A stretch of DNA of 36,609 nt from Sphaerosporella brunnea (lineage: Eukaryota > Ascomycota > Pezizomycetes > Pezizales > Pyronemataceae), in assembly GCA_008704415.1 (NCBI GenBank), contig VXIS01000410.1:1-36609 (forward strand), read 5' to 3'. Positions 21,777 through 31,514 of the stretch are shown one piece after another (the stretch's first letter is position 1; each line of letters opens with the position of its first letter). Both the position numbers and the translations under genes were made by a program. The notes below the pieces were generated by a model, which worked only from the letters and a program-made list of their open reading frames with translations, did not search any database and had not been told where the DNA came from.

Positions 21777-23114
21777 GTCTGTGTGGTGTGTGCGGGTGGG
21801 CGGTTGCTGCCACGACGCACAGGGGATCAGAGCAGGGCGAGACCGCTCGACAGATCAAGCACGGCAAGTCGGATCGGTCACAGGCTGTTGTGGGCTAGAC
21901 AGAAAGCAGAAACAGAGGCCTATCCTCTTCTTTCTCTTGCCTTCTCTTCTCGATCTTTGCCAGCACGGGAATCAGAATTGCACCCTCAGTGTGGTAGTGG
22001 GTATGTCAGAACAGGGTGAGCCGTGCGCAGACACCCACACACACACCCACAGGCCGGTAAGATCCCCCGCTTCGTTTGCGGTAGGTAGGTAGGTGTGGGT
22101 TGGAAGGCGAGATGGCAAGGGAAGCGAAGTTTGCAGAGGATCACTGGATCAGGCCGAAGAGGCGGAGGTGGATGGCGTATCTAGAGTTGGAGCTGGATAT
22201 TTTTTTCTGTTGGTTTTTTGGGGGGGGGGGCGGATCGGCAAAATGGATAGGAGAAAGTGGTCCTCGTCGTCCTCGCTTTCTGCATTCGGCGGCCGGCTAC
22301 GGGGTACGGGGAGCGTTCCTGAGTCTTGACTTGTTCGGGCGTGGGGGGGGGGGGGGGGACTTTGGCTTTTTGGGCGGAGGAAACCAAGCAGCAGGAGGGG
22401 GCTGGCGTTGTCGTGATGGCCGCCACATCAGCAAGAAGCAGCATGAGGTATGTTCTTCCTCTGTTTTCCGCATGCAGCGGCAGATCTCACACGCAGCCAC
22501 TCAGCAGCAGCACGACAGTTGTGTGGGTTGTGTGGTGTTCCCGTCACATCTAATCAAAAAAGCAAAGACGAGATTCTGACAACACCACACATAGCAGCGT
22601 CAATGCGTGCACGGCCTGATGTGTATGTAAGTGCTCAGACTCTGACTCTCGCCCTCTCTTCTCATATCCCGTCCCGCCAAATTCGTTTGTGCGCGCTCCA
22701 ATCTCGCAATAATGCAGCAATCTTCCCTATTTTTGGAAGTGTATGTGGATGTGGATAGCGATGTGTGTGGATGATGCTTCTCGCTCTCTCTCTCTCCCTC
22801 CCTCTCTCTCGCTGCGTCCGCGGCTGCGTCGGTCTCTCCGCCCTGTTTTGCCGGATTGAAGTGAAGGACTCTGATGGCCGGTTTTGACAGACACCCCGCG
22901 TGTGCTGTGCTTTAAGGCGGCCAATCGTAGCATCGTAGCACCAACCGCACGCCCTTGCTTTCTATCGTGCTTCGAGAAGCAAGGGAGGCGTCTTTGTGAC
23001 ACGTCCATAAAGCTGACAGTAGTTGACATCGCAAAAACACTCACCTCCAGATAGATCTATCTATTCGCTTCAATATTTTGCGGCGCAATGCAATGTCTAT
23101 CACTCGACTCGACC
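21777..23114. other. Intergenic region rich in simple repeats
   Basis: About 1.3 kb upstream of the Ser/Pro-rich gene and downstream of the hydrolase gene. It holds CA-rich repeats (about 22030-22050), GTAG repeats (about 22080-22095), G runs of 11 and 16 nt (22220-22230 and 22343-22358) and a CT-rich microsatellite (about 22779-22810). No coding sequence is recognised; the part nearest 21777 should be the promoter of the Ser/Pro-rich gene. Confidence 0.55.
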
Positions 23115-24095
23115 TCACTGCTCATCACCCAATATCTCTCTTAACCAGCCTGCACACATCTCAGCCATAACCTCGCCATGGTGAATACAAAACCCATGAG
23201 GCAAGCCCTTCTCCTCCACCAGCATCTTCGCGCCTCCTTTCCGCATAGCCATGATCTCCTTCCTCGTCTTCTCCGCAACCCAGTGGTCTTTCTGTCCAAA
23301 CACAAACACCATCCCACCACTTTTTCCATTTAAAGCCCCGCCAACATTCCACACCTCCTCCTCCCACCGGTCTTCGCGGATCTCGACCATCTCCTCCGCA
23401 GCCAGCGAAAGCGCTTGTCTAATAACCGCAGGATGCGTAGCCAACACCGCCGTAACTCTCGCCGCCTCCTCCGGCTGCCTGGCAACAACTCCCGCCACGC
23501 GCTCCACCAGCGTCTTTGGCAGAAAACCCAAGCACCACGCGGCAGCCTCCAACGTGCTCCTCACGACACCCAAAGCGAGAAACGGACTCAACAACCGTCC
23601 CTGCGGCGACTCGGCAATCCCTAGCACGGTGGGGAATAACATAACCCCGCCCGCAATCTCTACCTCCACATCCTGGCACTTGAGGGTTGTGATAAGCTCC
23701 AGCGACAGAAACGCGCCCATCGAATGCGCCATCAATAACACCCTCCGCTGACCCAGCTGCTGCAGCGCGTGGAGCAGCAGCTCCCGCTTCATCGCCACCT
23801 GCTGTTGCAGCCTCCATGGTCCTACACCCCATTTCCACGCCCACGTGGCATTGAGCCGGGCGGTAGCAGGCGTGAACCCCGCGTGCGAGGCTCCGAGAAT
23901 AGTAAGTGATGGGTGCAGCGCGGAGAGGTGCGACAGAAACGGTTGGTAGTAGTTAATTAGTCCCGGGTTTCCGGGGAGGAAGAGCAGGAGGGGGGCGGAG
24001 GCGGCATTGTGCGTGGCGGGGTAGAAGAGGGTGTCGGTGGGTGGGAAAGAGGCGGGGAGTGGGAATGGCGCTGAGGTTGGTGGAGGTAGTGGCAT
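23115..24095 (-). CDS. Lipid droplet-associated serine hydrolase (LDAH-like)
   Basis: An alpha/beta hydrolase of the LDAH family (human LDAH; yeast YPR147C), which locates to lipid droplets; its substrate is debated (sterol esters or triacylglycerol turnover have been proposed). 326 residues, intron-free, a normal length for the family. Family marks: FLPGNPGLINYYQPFL (residues 39-54), the hallmark GNPG loop; nucleophile elbow AHSMG with Ser125; acid Asp270 in FGQKDHW; catalytic His in LPHGFCIHHGE (His300 or His305). The first 35 residues are Pro-rich and variable, and ATG 24093-24095 is the only good start ahead of the first strand. The hydrophobic stretch 168-192 may mediate droplet association. 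It lies upstream of, and in the same direction as, the Ser/Pro-rich gene, 1.3 kb apart. Confidence 0.88.
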   Translation of the reverse strand: MPLPPPTSAPFPLPASFPPTDTLFYPATHNAASAPLLLFLPGNPGLINYYQPFLSHLSALHPSLTILGASHAGFTPATARLNATWAWKWGVGPWRLQQQVAMKRELLLHALQQLGQRRVLLMAHSMGAFLSLELITTLKCQDVEVEIAGGVMLFPTVLGIAESPQGRLLSPFLALGVVRSTLEAAAWCLGFLPKTLVERVAGVVARQPEEAARVTAVLATHPAVIRQALSLAAEEMVEIREDRWEEEVWNVGGALNGKSGGMVFVFGQKDHWVAEKTRKEIMAMRKGGAKMLVEEKGLPHGFCIHHGEVMAEMCAGWLREILGDEQ

Positions 24096-24743
24096 TGCGG
24101 GAGCTGGACATGTGATGCTTGAGGAGCAAGGAAGCTCAGGGGTGGTGGTGGGTTAGGGCTCTGCTGTTGTGGGGAGCGGTGGGAGGATCAAGGCAGAGAG
24201 GCTGACGGCAAAGGATGACGCAGGGACGAGATGAGCCGGAAAATGCACTCGTTTTCTTTCTCAGCCCTCGAGAACGGTATCACCAGAGCTCGAGTTACTA
24301 AACATCCAGCTTCCTATCTTTGAATCACATTCCTATCCTGCAGCGCCTTCGGGATCCCACAGTACTAGTACACGGCAACCTTATCAACAAGAAAACCGGC
24401 ACCTTGAGGCCCACCGTACATTACCGCGCACGGGGACCGGAATCCTTTTTTCTTTGCTGTTACAGGGGGTGCCTGAAGGAATGTCGGCCGCCTGCACGAA
24501 TTTTTAGGGCCTCTGCTTCGGGGGGGGGGGGGTTTCTTGTACTCTGCTTAGCAGAGATTCCCGGCATGGGCCTTTTACACGTAATCGCGCTTTCTTCATC
24601 GATCGGGCTGCTCAAGAGCCGCTGTACCTCGGAGGTTCGCGACGTCATGAATTCCGCACCAGCCACCCACTTGTGCTGCTCACGTGTGACAAGTAAGCAA
24701 GTCGTCGGACATCTTTTACCCAACGTAAGAGTAGGTAGTGCAG
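24096..24743. other. Upstream region of the hydrolase gene
   Basis: It should contain the hydrolase promoter nearest 24096. A 13-nt G run lies at 24520-24532. A long stop-free plus-strand frame crosses from 24320 to 25318 but starts with TTG, shows no domain and overlaps better frames, so I do not call it a gene. Confidence 0.5.
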
Positions 24744-25137
24744 ATGGAAGCGGGGGCGGCGGTTCTCGAGGCCTGGAGCGTTTTGGTGGCGCGCAATCGT
24801 TGGTCGAGATGTGCTTCGTAGCAGGAATTCGAAGGTGCATCGTTGCGGCGGAACGGAGCGCGCAGATCTTGCAGCGCAGCTGGCAAAGCGAGGAGCTGAT
24901 TGGAATCGGCCGTGCGAGTGTTTGGGTTGGCTCACTGCTCAGCACTCGAAGAACCCTGCCTACGGGCATCACCCGCCCTTCTTCGAAGTGGGTGTGGGAG
25001 GACTTGGTGGCGATATATCTTTGGGGCGGGATGATGACGTGCGGTTGTGCACGTCGTGGGTTGCCGATTTGCGGGCCGTTTGCGCGCGGGCGAAGGGGCA
25101 GTGGGGGAAGAAATTGGTGGTGTACGAAGGGTAACAT
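24744..25137 (+). pseudogene. Possible broken coding fragment, unknown family
   Basis: From ATG 24744 a frame gives MEAGAAVLEAWSVLVARNRW and then hits TAG about 24819. A second frame, open from 24811 to TAA at 25135-25137, reads like a real protein C-terminus: ADLAAQLAKRGADWNRPCEC, then AYGHHPPFFEVGVGG, then SWVADLRAVCARAKGQWGKK and LVVYEG. Codon use in it is GC3-rich like the neighbours. The two frames could be one gene joined by an intron or split by a one-base indel; I could not place a valid intron. I do not recognise the family. Confidence 0.3.
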
Positions 25138-27320
25138 TATTATAACATCAGGTCCGCGAGTTAACGGGAGCTACTACTGCCTTGTGTGCAGGTTACTGGC
25201 TGGTGCTCGGTTCACGAGAGTTACAATGATACTTGTTTTCAAATTTCAATTACCGTACACCGCAAAACTTAAGCTGCCAGGGAAAAGGCACCCCGCGTTA
25301 AGTGACAATAGGGCCTAAAAGTCTGGTATACCGAAGCTCCGTGGCGACTAGATGGTTGTAGGGGAAAAGGCCGGCGACGGGATGCCGACCAGCCATGGGC
25401 GAGTCCGGAGATCCGTGATATCCCCAAGGAGACGGGATGCCCATCGGCCGCAGACCCGACAATCCATGGGAGGAGCCCAAGGCCTACCTGCCGTAGGCCC
25501 ACGGTGCCCAGGAGAACCCGACGAGGTAGTATACCGACATGCCGTGAGGCGACAGCATGCCTACACGCGGTAGGCACTTTGATGACTACCATACTCAATG
25601 AGAGATGTGGTGACGGGTGACAAGAACACGGGCGACTGTGAGACGACCAGAGACTGCGCTGCGACATCTCCCACGTGGCATATTTGATGGAGTGGACCCT
25701 GACGCCGACGGGAGCCTTGTTTTGGGGGGAGGGGGGCCGCGGAATGACGAAACTGGGATCCGGGTGGCGATGCTCAACTCCATGACCGTGATCTTCCCAA
25801 TGCCGGTGCGAATACATACACCGATGAAGGTGAGGTTTTCAAACAATTCTACCGCGCCGCTGGTGGGAGTTGACGGTATGAGCATGTGAGGGTTGAGAAT
25901 CAGATTCGATCATAGAGGCTCTCAGGCTCCGGCGCAAATCCACCGGTCGGCTTGAGGAAATGTTGGTCATAGCCATCTCGAGAGTTAAAGATGCCGACCC
26001 ACCCACTGATAACCGGAATTGCACCACTCGAACAGGCGTCTGCGGCGTCTACGGCGCATCTACCGGGAGTGTACCAGTTACCCACTGCGGCATCCTGTCC
26101 CATAGTGCTGCCCCGACCGTGCCGCAAGTTGTGCCTTTCTTTACCGTCCGCTCTCCGTGTCTTGGCACCAATGGAAATGTAGCAAGTTGAATAGGTCGGA
26201 GGATGTGGGTTTGTCTTTATGCCCTTTGGTAAAGGTTCCAATGCTGCGGTTGGTTTCCCTCGAAAGTTGTCGCTTTGCATCCAGGGCGAATTAAACGGGT
26301 TGAGTAGTAAGAGTACTCCTTCCACAGTTTGACGTCCGTAACATCACCTTTCGCTAGGGATTCCGATGCATGCGGGCTCTTTGCGGCGTTGAGAGAGTGC
26401 TACTTGGTTGAATCTTCCTTCGTTAACAATGGGCTGGTTATCCCATAAACTATGAAAACGGGAACATACCCGGCCAACCACTTGCGCGGATCATGCGTAT
26501 CATCGAGAGTTTTCTGTGTACTGCTAGCCATGGACATGATTGGCGTCATTGGCTAGGTCCTGCCATGCCGCAGCCCAATCGGTGAGAGAAGTAACTATGG
26601 CGGTCGAGGTCGAGTGTGTTGAGTATGTTCACGTTAAGCGAAACTGTTGGAATATAACTGATGATCATTGCAAATCTATTTTTGGTGTCATTGTAAAGTT
26701 GCCCGTAAACTGCTTTGCACGATCGAAAAATCCACAGACAAGTCCGAATTATGGGACCGAATAACCAAAAACGAGGTCAGTTTTGTCCGAACACCGGTTG
26801 GTGGAGTACGTTTGGAGCTGTGTATCGATGCGCTTCTCAAAACAAGACGTCAGCCGCAGTCAGCCGTAAATAGATCCACGCGGGGCTTGACTTTCTTTCT
26901 GGGCAGGGCAGATTTGCGCAGCTGAAGCTCTCAAAGCCAGCCAGCCCGCCCTTCCTTTTGTGCTGCTCCTCTTTTCCTCCGACTTGCTTGTTTGCAGCTT
27001 GGCTTCTTCTTCTTCTTCCACCTCCTTCCACCTCTCCCTCCTCCTCCTCAACATCGAGCGAGACTCGCTTAGCAACGTCATCACCTGTGACCCGCGCCCG
27101 ATCGATCCACCCACCACCACACACACCACTTCGCGCCATCAACGGTTCTTGATTCTCCACAGCTTCCGACGAGCGCAAAGTCGTCTACAGAAGAAGAAAC
27201 GAAACTATTGGTATCTCATTACGAACCGCACAACGGTAGCGCGCCTGAGAGCCGGGTGCGAAACACACGACACACGACGTTTGGTGGGGTGATACGGACA
27301 ACACATACACACAGTACAAA
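25138..27320. other. Intergenic region, including promoter of MARVEL gene
   Basis: No gene is supported. At 25376-25440 the 10-mer ACGGGATGCC occurs twice in a GC-rich stretch. A dispersed repeat copy lies at 26624-26815. From 27001 to 27055 the plus strand is strongly pyrimidine-rich (CTT and CTC runs), typical of promoters or 5' leaders of well-expressed filamentous fungal genes, about 270 bp before the MARVEL start codon. Confidence 0.5.
26624..26815 (+). repeat. Dispersed repeat, copy A
   Basis: It matches 30669-30925 in the same orientation. Shared blocks include CTGTTGGAATAT, TCATTGCAAATCTATT, TTGTAAAG, CCGAATTATG and GAGGTCAGTTTTGTC. Many differences are C/T or G/A. Several retrotransposon LTRs begin TGTTGGAATAT, but homology here extends about 20 nt upstream of that string, so the element boundary is not established. 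This copy is shorter than copy B in the middle. Confidence 0.65.
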
Positions 27321-28398
27321 ATGGTCAACGCAGGGGCGATGCTGAAGGCGATGCTGGGCCTTCACGCGTTGCAGGCAGTATGGTCGATAGTGGTTATGGG
27401 AGTGATGGGCGCCAGCATGTTGCAGGACGGTCCGACGAGCGGTGCTGCAAAGTTCATATTCACGCTGGTGAGTGCGGGATCTGAATCATCTCGAGTTAAC
27501 GCCGGTGCTGACGAGGAAAAATCTTGCAGTGCTGGCTGAATATCCCCACCTTGATTTACTTGACGATGTCGCCGAGATTCCCGCGGACGAAGAACCTGGC
27601 GCATCCGTACTGGCTGTTCGGCATGAACACGCTCTATGCTGTAGGTTTTTTTTTTTTTTTTTTTTAGCTGTCTTTTCACTCCCCCTCCCCGCGGTCTTGC
27701 CTGACGGAAATATGCCTTTAGATTTTCTGGTTCGCCGCCTTCGTCGCCCTTTCCGTGTACACAAACAATGGTATCTCTGTGGGAGAGTCGAAAGAGACGG
27801 ATCAGAAGCTCAAGCAGCAGGGTGGCTGTGCCGTCTTCAAGGCTGGTACCGGAGAGACCGAAAAAGCGTGCACCCTGAACAAATCGGCTGTCGGATTGTC
27901 GGTATTCATGTGGTATGACTGCTGCGCCTCCGGATCGTGATAGACTTGTGCTGATCCCCGCTATACAGGTTCTTGTGGCTGGCGACCACCGGAATTGCGG
28001 GTTACGCCGCCTGGTACTTCAAACAGCACACAATCTCGCCGTTCGATGACTACTCCTCCCCCTCGACCGAAATCCAGGAAACCACCAAGGACGCTTTCTC
28101 GAGTAATGACGAGTACGCGCCTATCAACAGGTCCGTCACCTCCCACGAGGACTATGACGAGTACGACGTCGAGTCTCGTCCTAGCCACGGCCGCAGCGCC
28201 AGTGTCGCCAGCTCCACCTACCATAGCAGCGCTTACTCCTACGGAGACCAACCAGCTCACCCTGGACGCGCTCTGAGCTGGGCCGCTGAGCGGGAGCCAT
28301 ACGCTGGAATCGGAGGCCACGCACCAATCGCACCGGTCGATGGCGCCACAATGCCCGACGCTCCGGACGACTACAGCTACCGTGGCGGCCGGCGATAA
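27321..28398 (+). CDS. MARVEL-domain membrane protein, four exons
   Basis: Four-helix integral membrane protein of the MARVEL type, a fold linked to membrane apposition, vesicle traffic and plasma-membrane microdomains. Introns at 27468-27529, 27641-27721 and 27913-27968 give 292 residues. Predicted helices: about 10-33 (LHALQAVWSIVVMGVMGASM), 44-60 (FIFTLCWLNIPTLIYLT), 75-98 (WLFGMNTLYAIFWFAAFVAL) and about 144-164 (SVFMWFLWLATTGIAGYAAW). The loop between helices 3 and 4 has two Cys (GGCAVF and KACTLN), a possible disulfide. The C-terminal 125 residues are cytosolic-like, acidic and rich in Ser/Tyr, with SYGD and DDYSYRGGRR near the end. ATG 27321 has a good context (ACAAAATGG). Intron 2 holds a 20-nt T run. 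Yeast Nce102 is in the same superfamily, but I do not claim orthology. Confidence 0.85.
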
Positions 28399-29112
28399 AC
28401 GCCAAACAAACGAACAATTATAAGCAAGAACTCATCTTGAGATATCGATACCCTTGGTTTGTGGTTTTTGGAATGTATCTGTTACAAGCGGTTTATCGGC
28501 GGCATGCTTTTCTCAAGAGAGGGGCCGGTGTCATTCATTATCGTGCCACGGGTTTTTTTTCCCTTTTGGGGGGTTCCTTGTGTTGGGGTTTGTTGGTTGT
28601 CCTTTTTTTTTTCCTTTTCCTTAACTATGGGAGTGTTATGGGATTGTTTTTTTGTGATGATTGTACCTAACGCTGTGATGTCTCTGTTTTCTGATTCTTA
28701 TCTGAGTGCCACTCGAGCAGAGATATAGAACGAAATTAGGCTGTAGTCCTATGCCGCATTGCATTGTGCCGCAGCCTTATCGGATCGGAAGAATCGCGAA
28801 GTAATGCTAGACTGGCCGGCAAGGGGGGCTGGATGCGTCATTGTGTAGCACTCGATTACAGACTGAATACTCTTTTGTTGCCTCTGGGTACAAGAGCAAA
28901 ATTCTAGGTAACCAATGTTTGTTGGTTAACATCAAATGTAATAATACACAGCACGGTTAGTTATAGATAAACCAGTAGATATATGTACTAGGGTACATGA
29001 GTAAATCAGATACCCGTTTTACAGGTTTTCTGTTACATTTGCCACACCATGGCCAGTTGGCATTGTTTGTTGTCTTCGCGTACACACAACACAACACTAT
29101 ACACAACAACCA
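28399..29112. other. 3' flank of MARVEL gene, no gene seen
   Basis: The first part is T/G-rich and should be the 3' UTR (T runs near 28552-28610). The rest is AT-rich with no recognisable coding sequence before the Gypsy remnant. Confidence 0.5.
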
Positions 29113-29709
29113 TTAAACAATTATAAACTCGAAGGGCACCCGCGAAGAGCCAGCACGAGGCAATGAACACTTGAAAACAACTCGGAAAACCCAAAGCAAG
29201 AGACCTGACTTGTAGCCGAGGCGCAGCCTCAGCATAGCCCCGCACCATGCCTGTTTTAACCTTGCACCGTGACAGTCTCCCTCTCCTATGGCTGAGCTCT
29301 GGCAAAGCTTATTTATCCGTTGGAAGGGGGCTTGGTTATAGCCAGTCCATTTGATAAGGCATTGAAGCTTGTGCAGCTGTGTGTAAAGCCAACGAGTCCA
29401 GAATCTGATCAATAAACCACTTCTGTTCCCATGAATTTCCACTAGGGGTGGTGGGTCACATCGTTGCCCTGGTCAAGGGTTGTTGGGTGCAGGCTCAAGG
29501 AGGGAGATATAAAAGACAGGGTGGACGTGCATGACTTCGGGTTTCTTGTTAAGGTTTTCGGCTGTTTCAATCTCGATGTCGAGCCACCGTTTACTCGCTT
29601 CGACGGAATTTTCAGAGCAGTGCATCACCAGATGATCACTGTGGCTTTCGGTCTGCCGGACTTGGACCAAAACGCCGATGGCAAGATCGTTAGGTTTGCT
29701 AGAAAGCAC
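29113..29709 (-). mobile_element. Gypsy-type (Ty3) retrotransposon remnant, chromodomain end
   Basis: Minus-strand frames at 29473-29709 end with MHVHPVFYISLLEPAPNNP, the very conserved motif after the integrase core in Ty3/Gypsy polyproteins. The next frame (29113-29442) carries RFWTRWLYTQLHKLQCLIKW then TGYNQ, the chromodomain core (usual form: I-L-D-S-R-W-x(5)-Y-L-I-K-W-x-G-Y). A stop after PAPNNP and frame changes separate the two parts. Reverse transcriptase, RNase H and most of the integrase are absent, so this is a dead 3' fragment. I could not identify an LTR next to it. Confidence 0.72.
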
Positions 29710-29902
29710 AAGTTATCGCTTGGAGTGTCTGTTGCTCAAATGTTGGTCAAACTCAAGGCGCTTTTAGAAAATCCCTCGCCGGATAGGTTAGATATAGGGA
29801 AAGCCTTCTTTTTCTGCTATGTCCTCTTCCATTCAAATTCAAGGACGCTCAATGCCATCCTCTATAGCTTTCGTGGTTTGAAGGAGCACAAAGTAGAGCT
29901 AG

Positions 29903-30549
29903 CCGCTTTTCACGCCGGTATTGGAATCGGCGCGTATTGGGCAGGCCTGCGGATTCTGCATCAGAGTCTTTGCGCACCATGCGCCGCTGGAAGAGCGCCC
30001 CTGCTACTGGAATATGATTCGCGGCCTGCTCCTCAACGTTACTGAGTGAGCTTGATCCAGGATTGGTATGACCTTCGGGAGGAGTTTTCGAAGTCCACGG
30101 ATGGTTTCGGCGCAGAACTCAACCTGGCGAAGCCCACGTTCGTCGAGACGTGGCGCAATCCAGCAATCAATGCTGTGCAGGACGTCGCATACCATTGCGA
30201 GCTTCGGCTCACGGATCATTTGACCGCCAACAATATCCAAGGCGGAGTCATTGGGGTGTCGAAGTTGTGTTGCGAGACTTGTTCTCTTGTGCTGGAAAGG
30301 CGAAACGGTGCGTGGAGAACCAGTGGGGCGTATTTCCAACGTTACATGAACCGGATGCCCTCGGACAGCAGTTTTTTGGGGTATCTTAAGATGAGGACAA
30401 ACAACTATCTACGCAATGCGATCGCAGACCTCAGACGCGCAACGGAGTTACTACTTCATATCCCAAAGAAGCTGTCGAGAGTCGAGGCCCAGGCCCGAGA
30501 TGACGACGATGACGTTGCTGAGGACAAGGAATTCGACAGCTGGTGGTAA
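29903..30549 (+). pseudogene. OTT_1508-type deaminase-like gene, frameshifted
   Basis: The 3' part (frame from 30046 to stop 30547-30549) gives SLIQDWYDLREEFSKSTDGF..., then AYHCELRLTDHL (about 30190-30225) and IGVSKLCCETCSLVLERR (about 30250-30300). H-C/A-E followed by CxxC with conserved SK(L)xC is the zinc-site pattern of the fungal OTT_1508-like cytidine-deaminase-fold family. An acidic tail ends in FDSWW. Upstream, a different frame (29903-30046) reads protein-like, VLESARIGQACGFCIRVFAH then CYWNMIRGLLLNVTE, and stops with TGA at 30047-30049 exactly where the second frame becomes good. This suits loss of one base near 30046. The second frame has its own TGA at 30043-30045, so neither frame alone encodes the whole. 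The 5' end is missing; an antisense Gypsy relic lies just upstream. Confidence 0.5.
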
Positions 30550-31514
30550 GGTGTTCTCGGTAGAGCTCATGTGTTTCATGAAATGGCGTTTTTACGTCTT
30601 GTCGATGGTTGGGTGTGTCAGGTGGTTGTACAATAGTCTTTTTCTCATCAAAAATATGAGGGCGTTTACATATGTCCACGCTGAGAGAATCTGTTGGAAT
30701 ATCCCGGCTTACACTAACCATTGATTTTGATGGTCATTGCAAATCTATTGTTGCTGCCGCCGGCTCCTGGTGGTTGTAAAGCCTTGTTCGACGTGGTCGT
30801 TGTAAAGCCTCTTTGAGCGATCATGTAAAAATGAAGAATTTACAGACAGGGCCGAATTATGAGGCCGAATAGCCAAAAATGAGGTCAGTTTTGTCTGAAA
30901 ACCGATAGATAGTGTAGAATTGAGTATTCGTTGCACGGTTGTTGCGTAGTTCGTCGTGCCAGGATTTTGGCCACGTTTGTGGCCGAACGGTCGAGGGGAT
31001 ATCTAGATCGGTACGAAGCCATATGGATAAGTTTACCGGTGGGAGTGCGGATATGTTACCCACTGGCGGCCTGAGGCATCGCCGCAGGTGTTTTCCCCAC
31101 CCTCCGAGTTCCAGTAGCTCTCCGGAGACTGGGAGGAGCAGCGTAGCACCGAGCAAGCCCGAGGCAGCTGCCGCTTTGGTGCTGCGCCCAGGACACGAGT
31201 CGGAGTATTGAGGGTAGCGAAGGAAAGGATGGATTATGTAGGTGGGCTTGCGCCGGAAACACCACTTGTGCACAGTGGACATCGTGTACGGAGCCTGAGA
31301 AAAACTTCCCGGGGGGGGGGGGGAGGGGGTTACGCTGCACATTTCGCTATGTGGAGATGGAGCATAAAAGCCGTTAGAAAAAAAATCCACTTTACAAATC
31401 CCAATCATCTTTGTCCGATGTCTGGGCGTACCGTGCCAGCTCTTCTTCTAACAGCTTCAACTGGGGACTACCTAGCGGCGAATTTTGCTAGGTGCATCCA
31501 ATAGCTTCGCAGCC
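30550..31514. other. Intergenic region with dispersed repeat copy B
   Basis: It holds the second repeat copy (30669-30925) and a 13-nt G run followed by AGGGGG at 31311-31329. A 183-codon minus-strand frame at 30857-31408 has no recognisable features and runs through the repeat and the G run, so I do not call it. Confidence 0.45.
30669..30925 (+). repeat. Dispersed repeat, copy B
   Basis: It matches 26624-26815 in the same orientation and starts about 120 bp after the deaminase-like gene. It carries an internal near-duplication absent from copy A: GGTTGTAAAGCC and CGTTGTAAAGCC about 26 nt apart. Confidence 0.65.

Noticed and set aside
24460..25137. 225-codon minus-strand frame
   Set aside because: Pro/Arg-rich with no motif; antisense to the better candidate at 24744-25137.
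24320..25318. 333-codon stop-free plus-strand frame
   Set aside because: It begins with TTG, not ATG; contains no domain, runs through a 13-nt G tract as poly-Gly, and overlaps a more gene-like frame.
25900..26325. 141-codon minus-strand frame
   Set aside because: It starts with GTG, has no recognisable motif and no plausible partner exons.
29464..30045. 193-codon plus-strand frame before the deaminase-like gene
   Set aside because: Starts with TTG, and its first third is the antisense of the Gypsy remnant; a different frame (29903-30046) looks more like the missing 5' part.
26624..30925. A single LTR retrotransposon bounded by the two repeat copies
   Set aside because: The interval contains an intact four-exon MARVEL gene and no reverse transcriptase in the right orientation, so the copies are not a matched LTR pair.
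30857..31408. 183-codon minus-strand frame
   Set aside because: Passes through a dispersed repeat and a long G run; no family resemblance.
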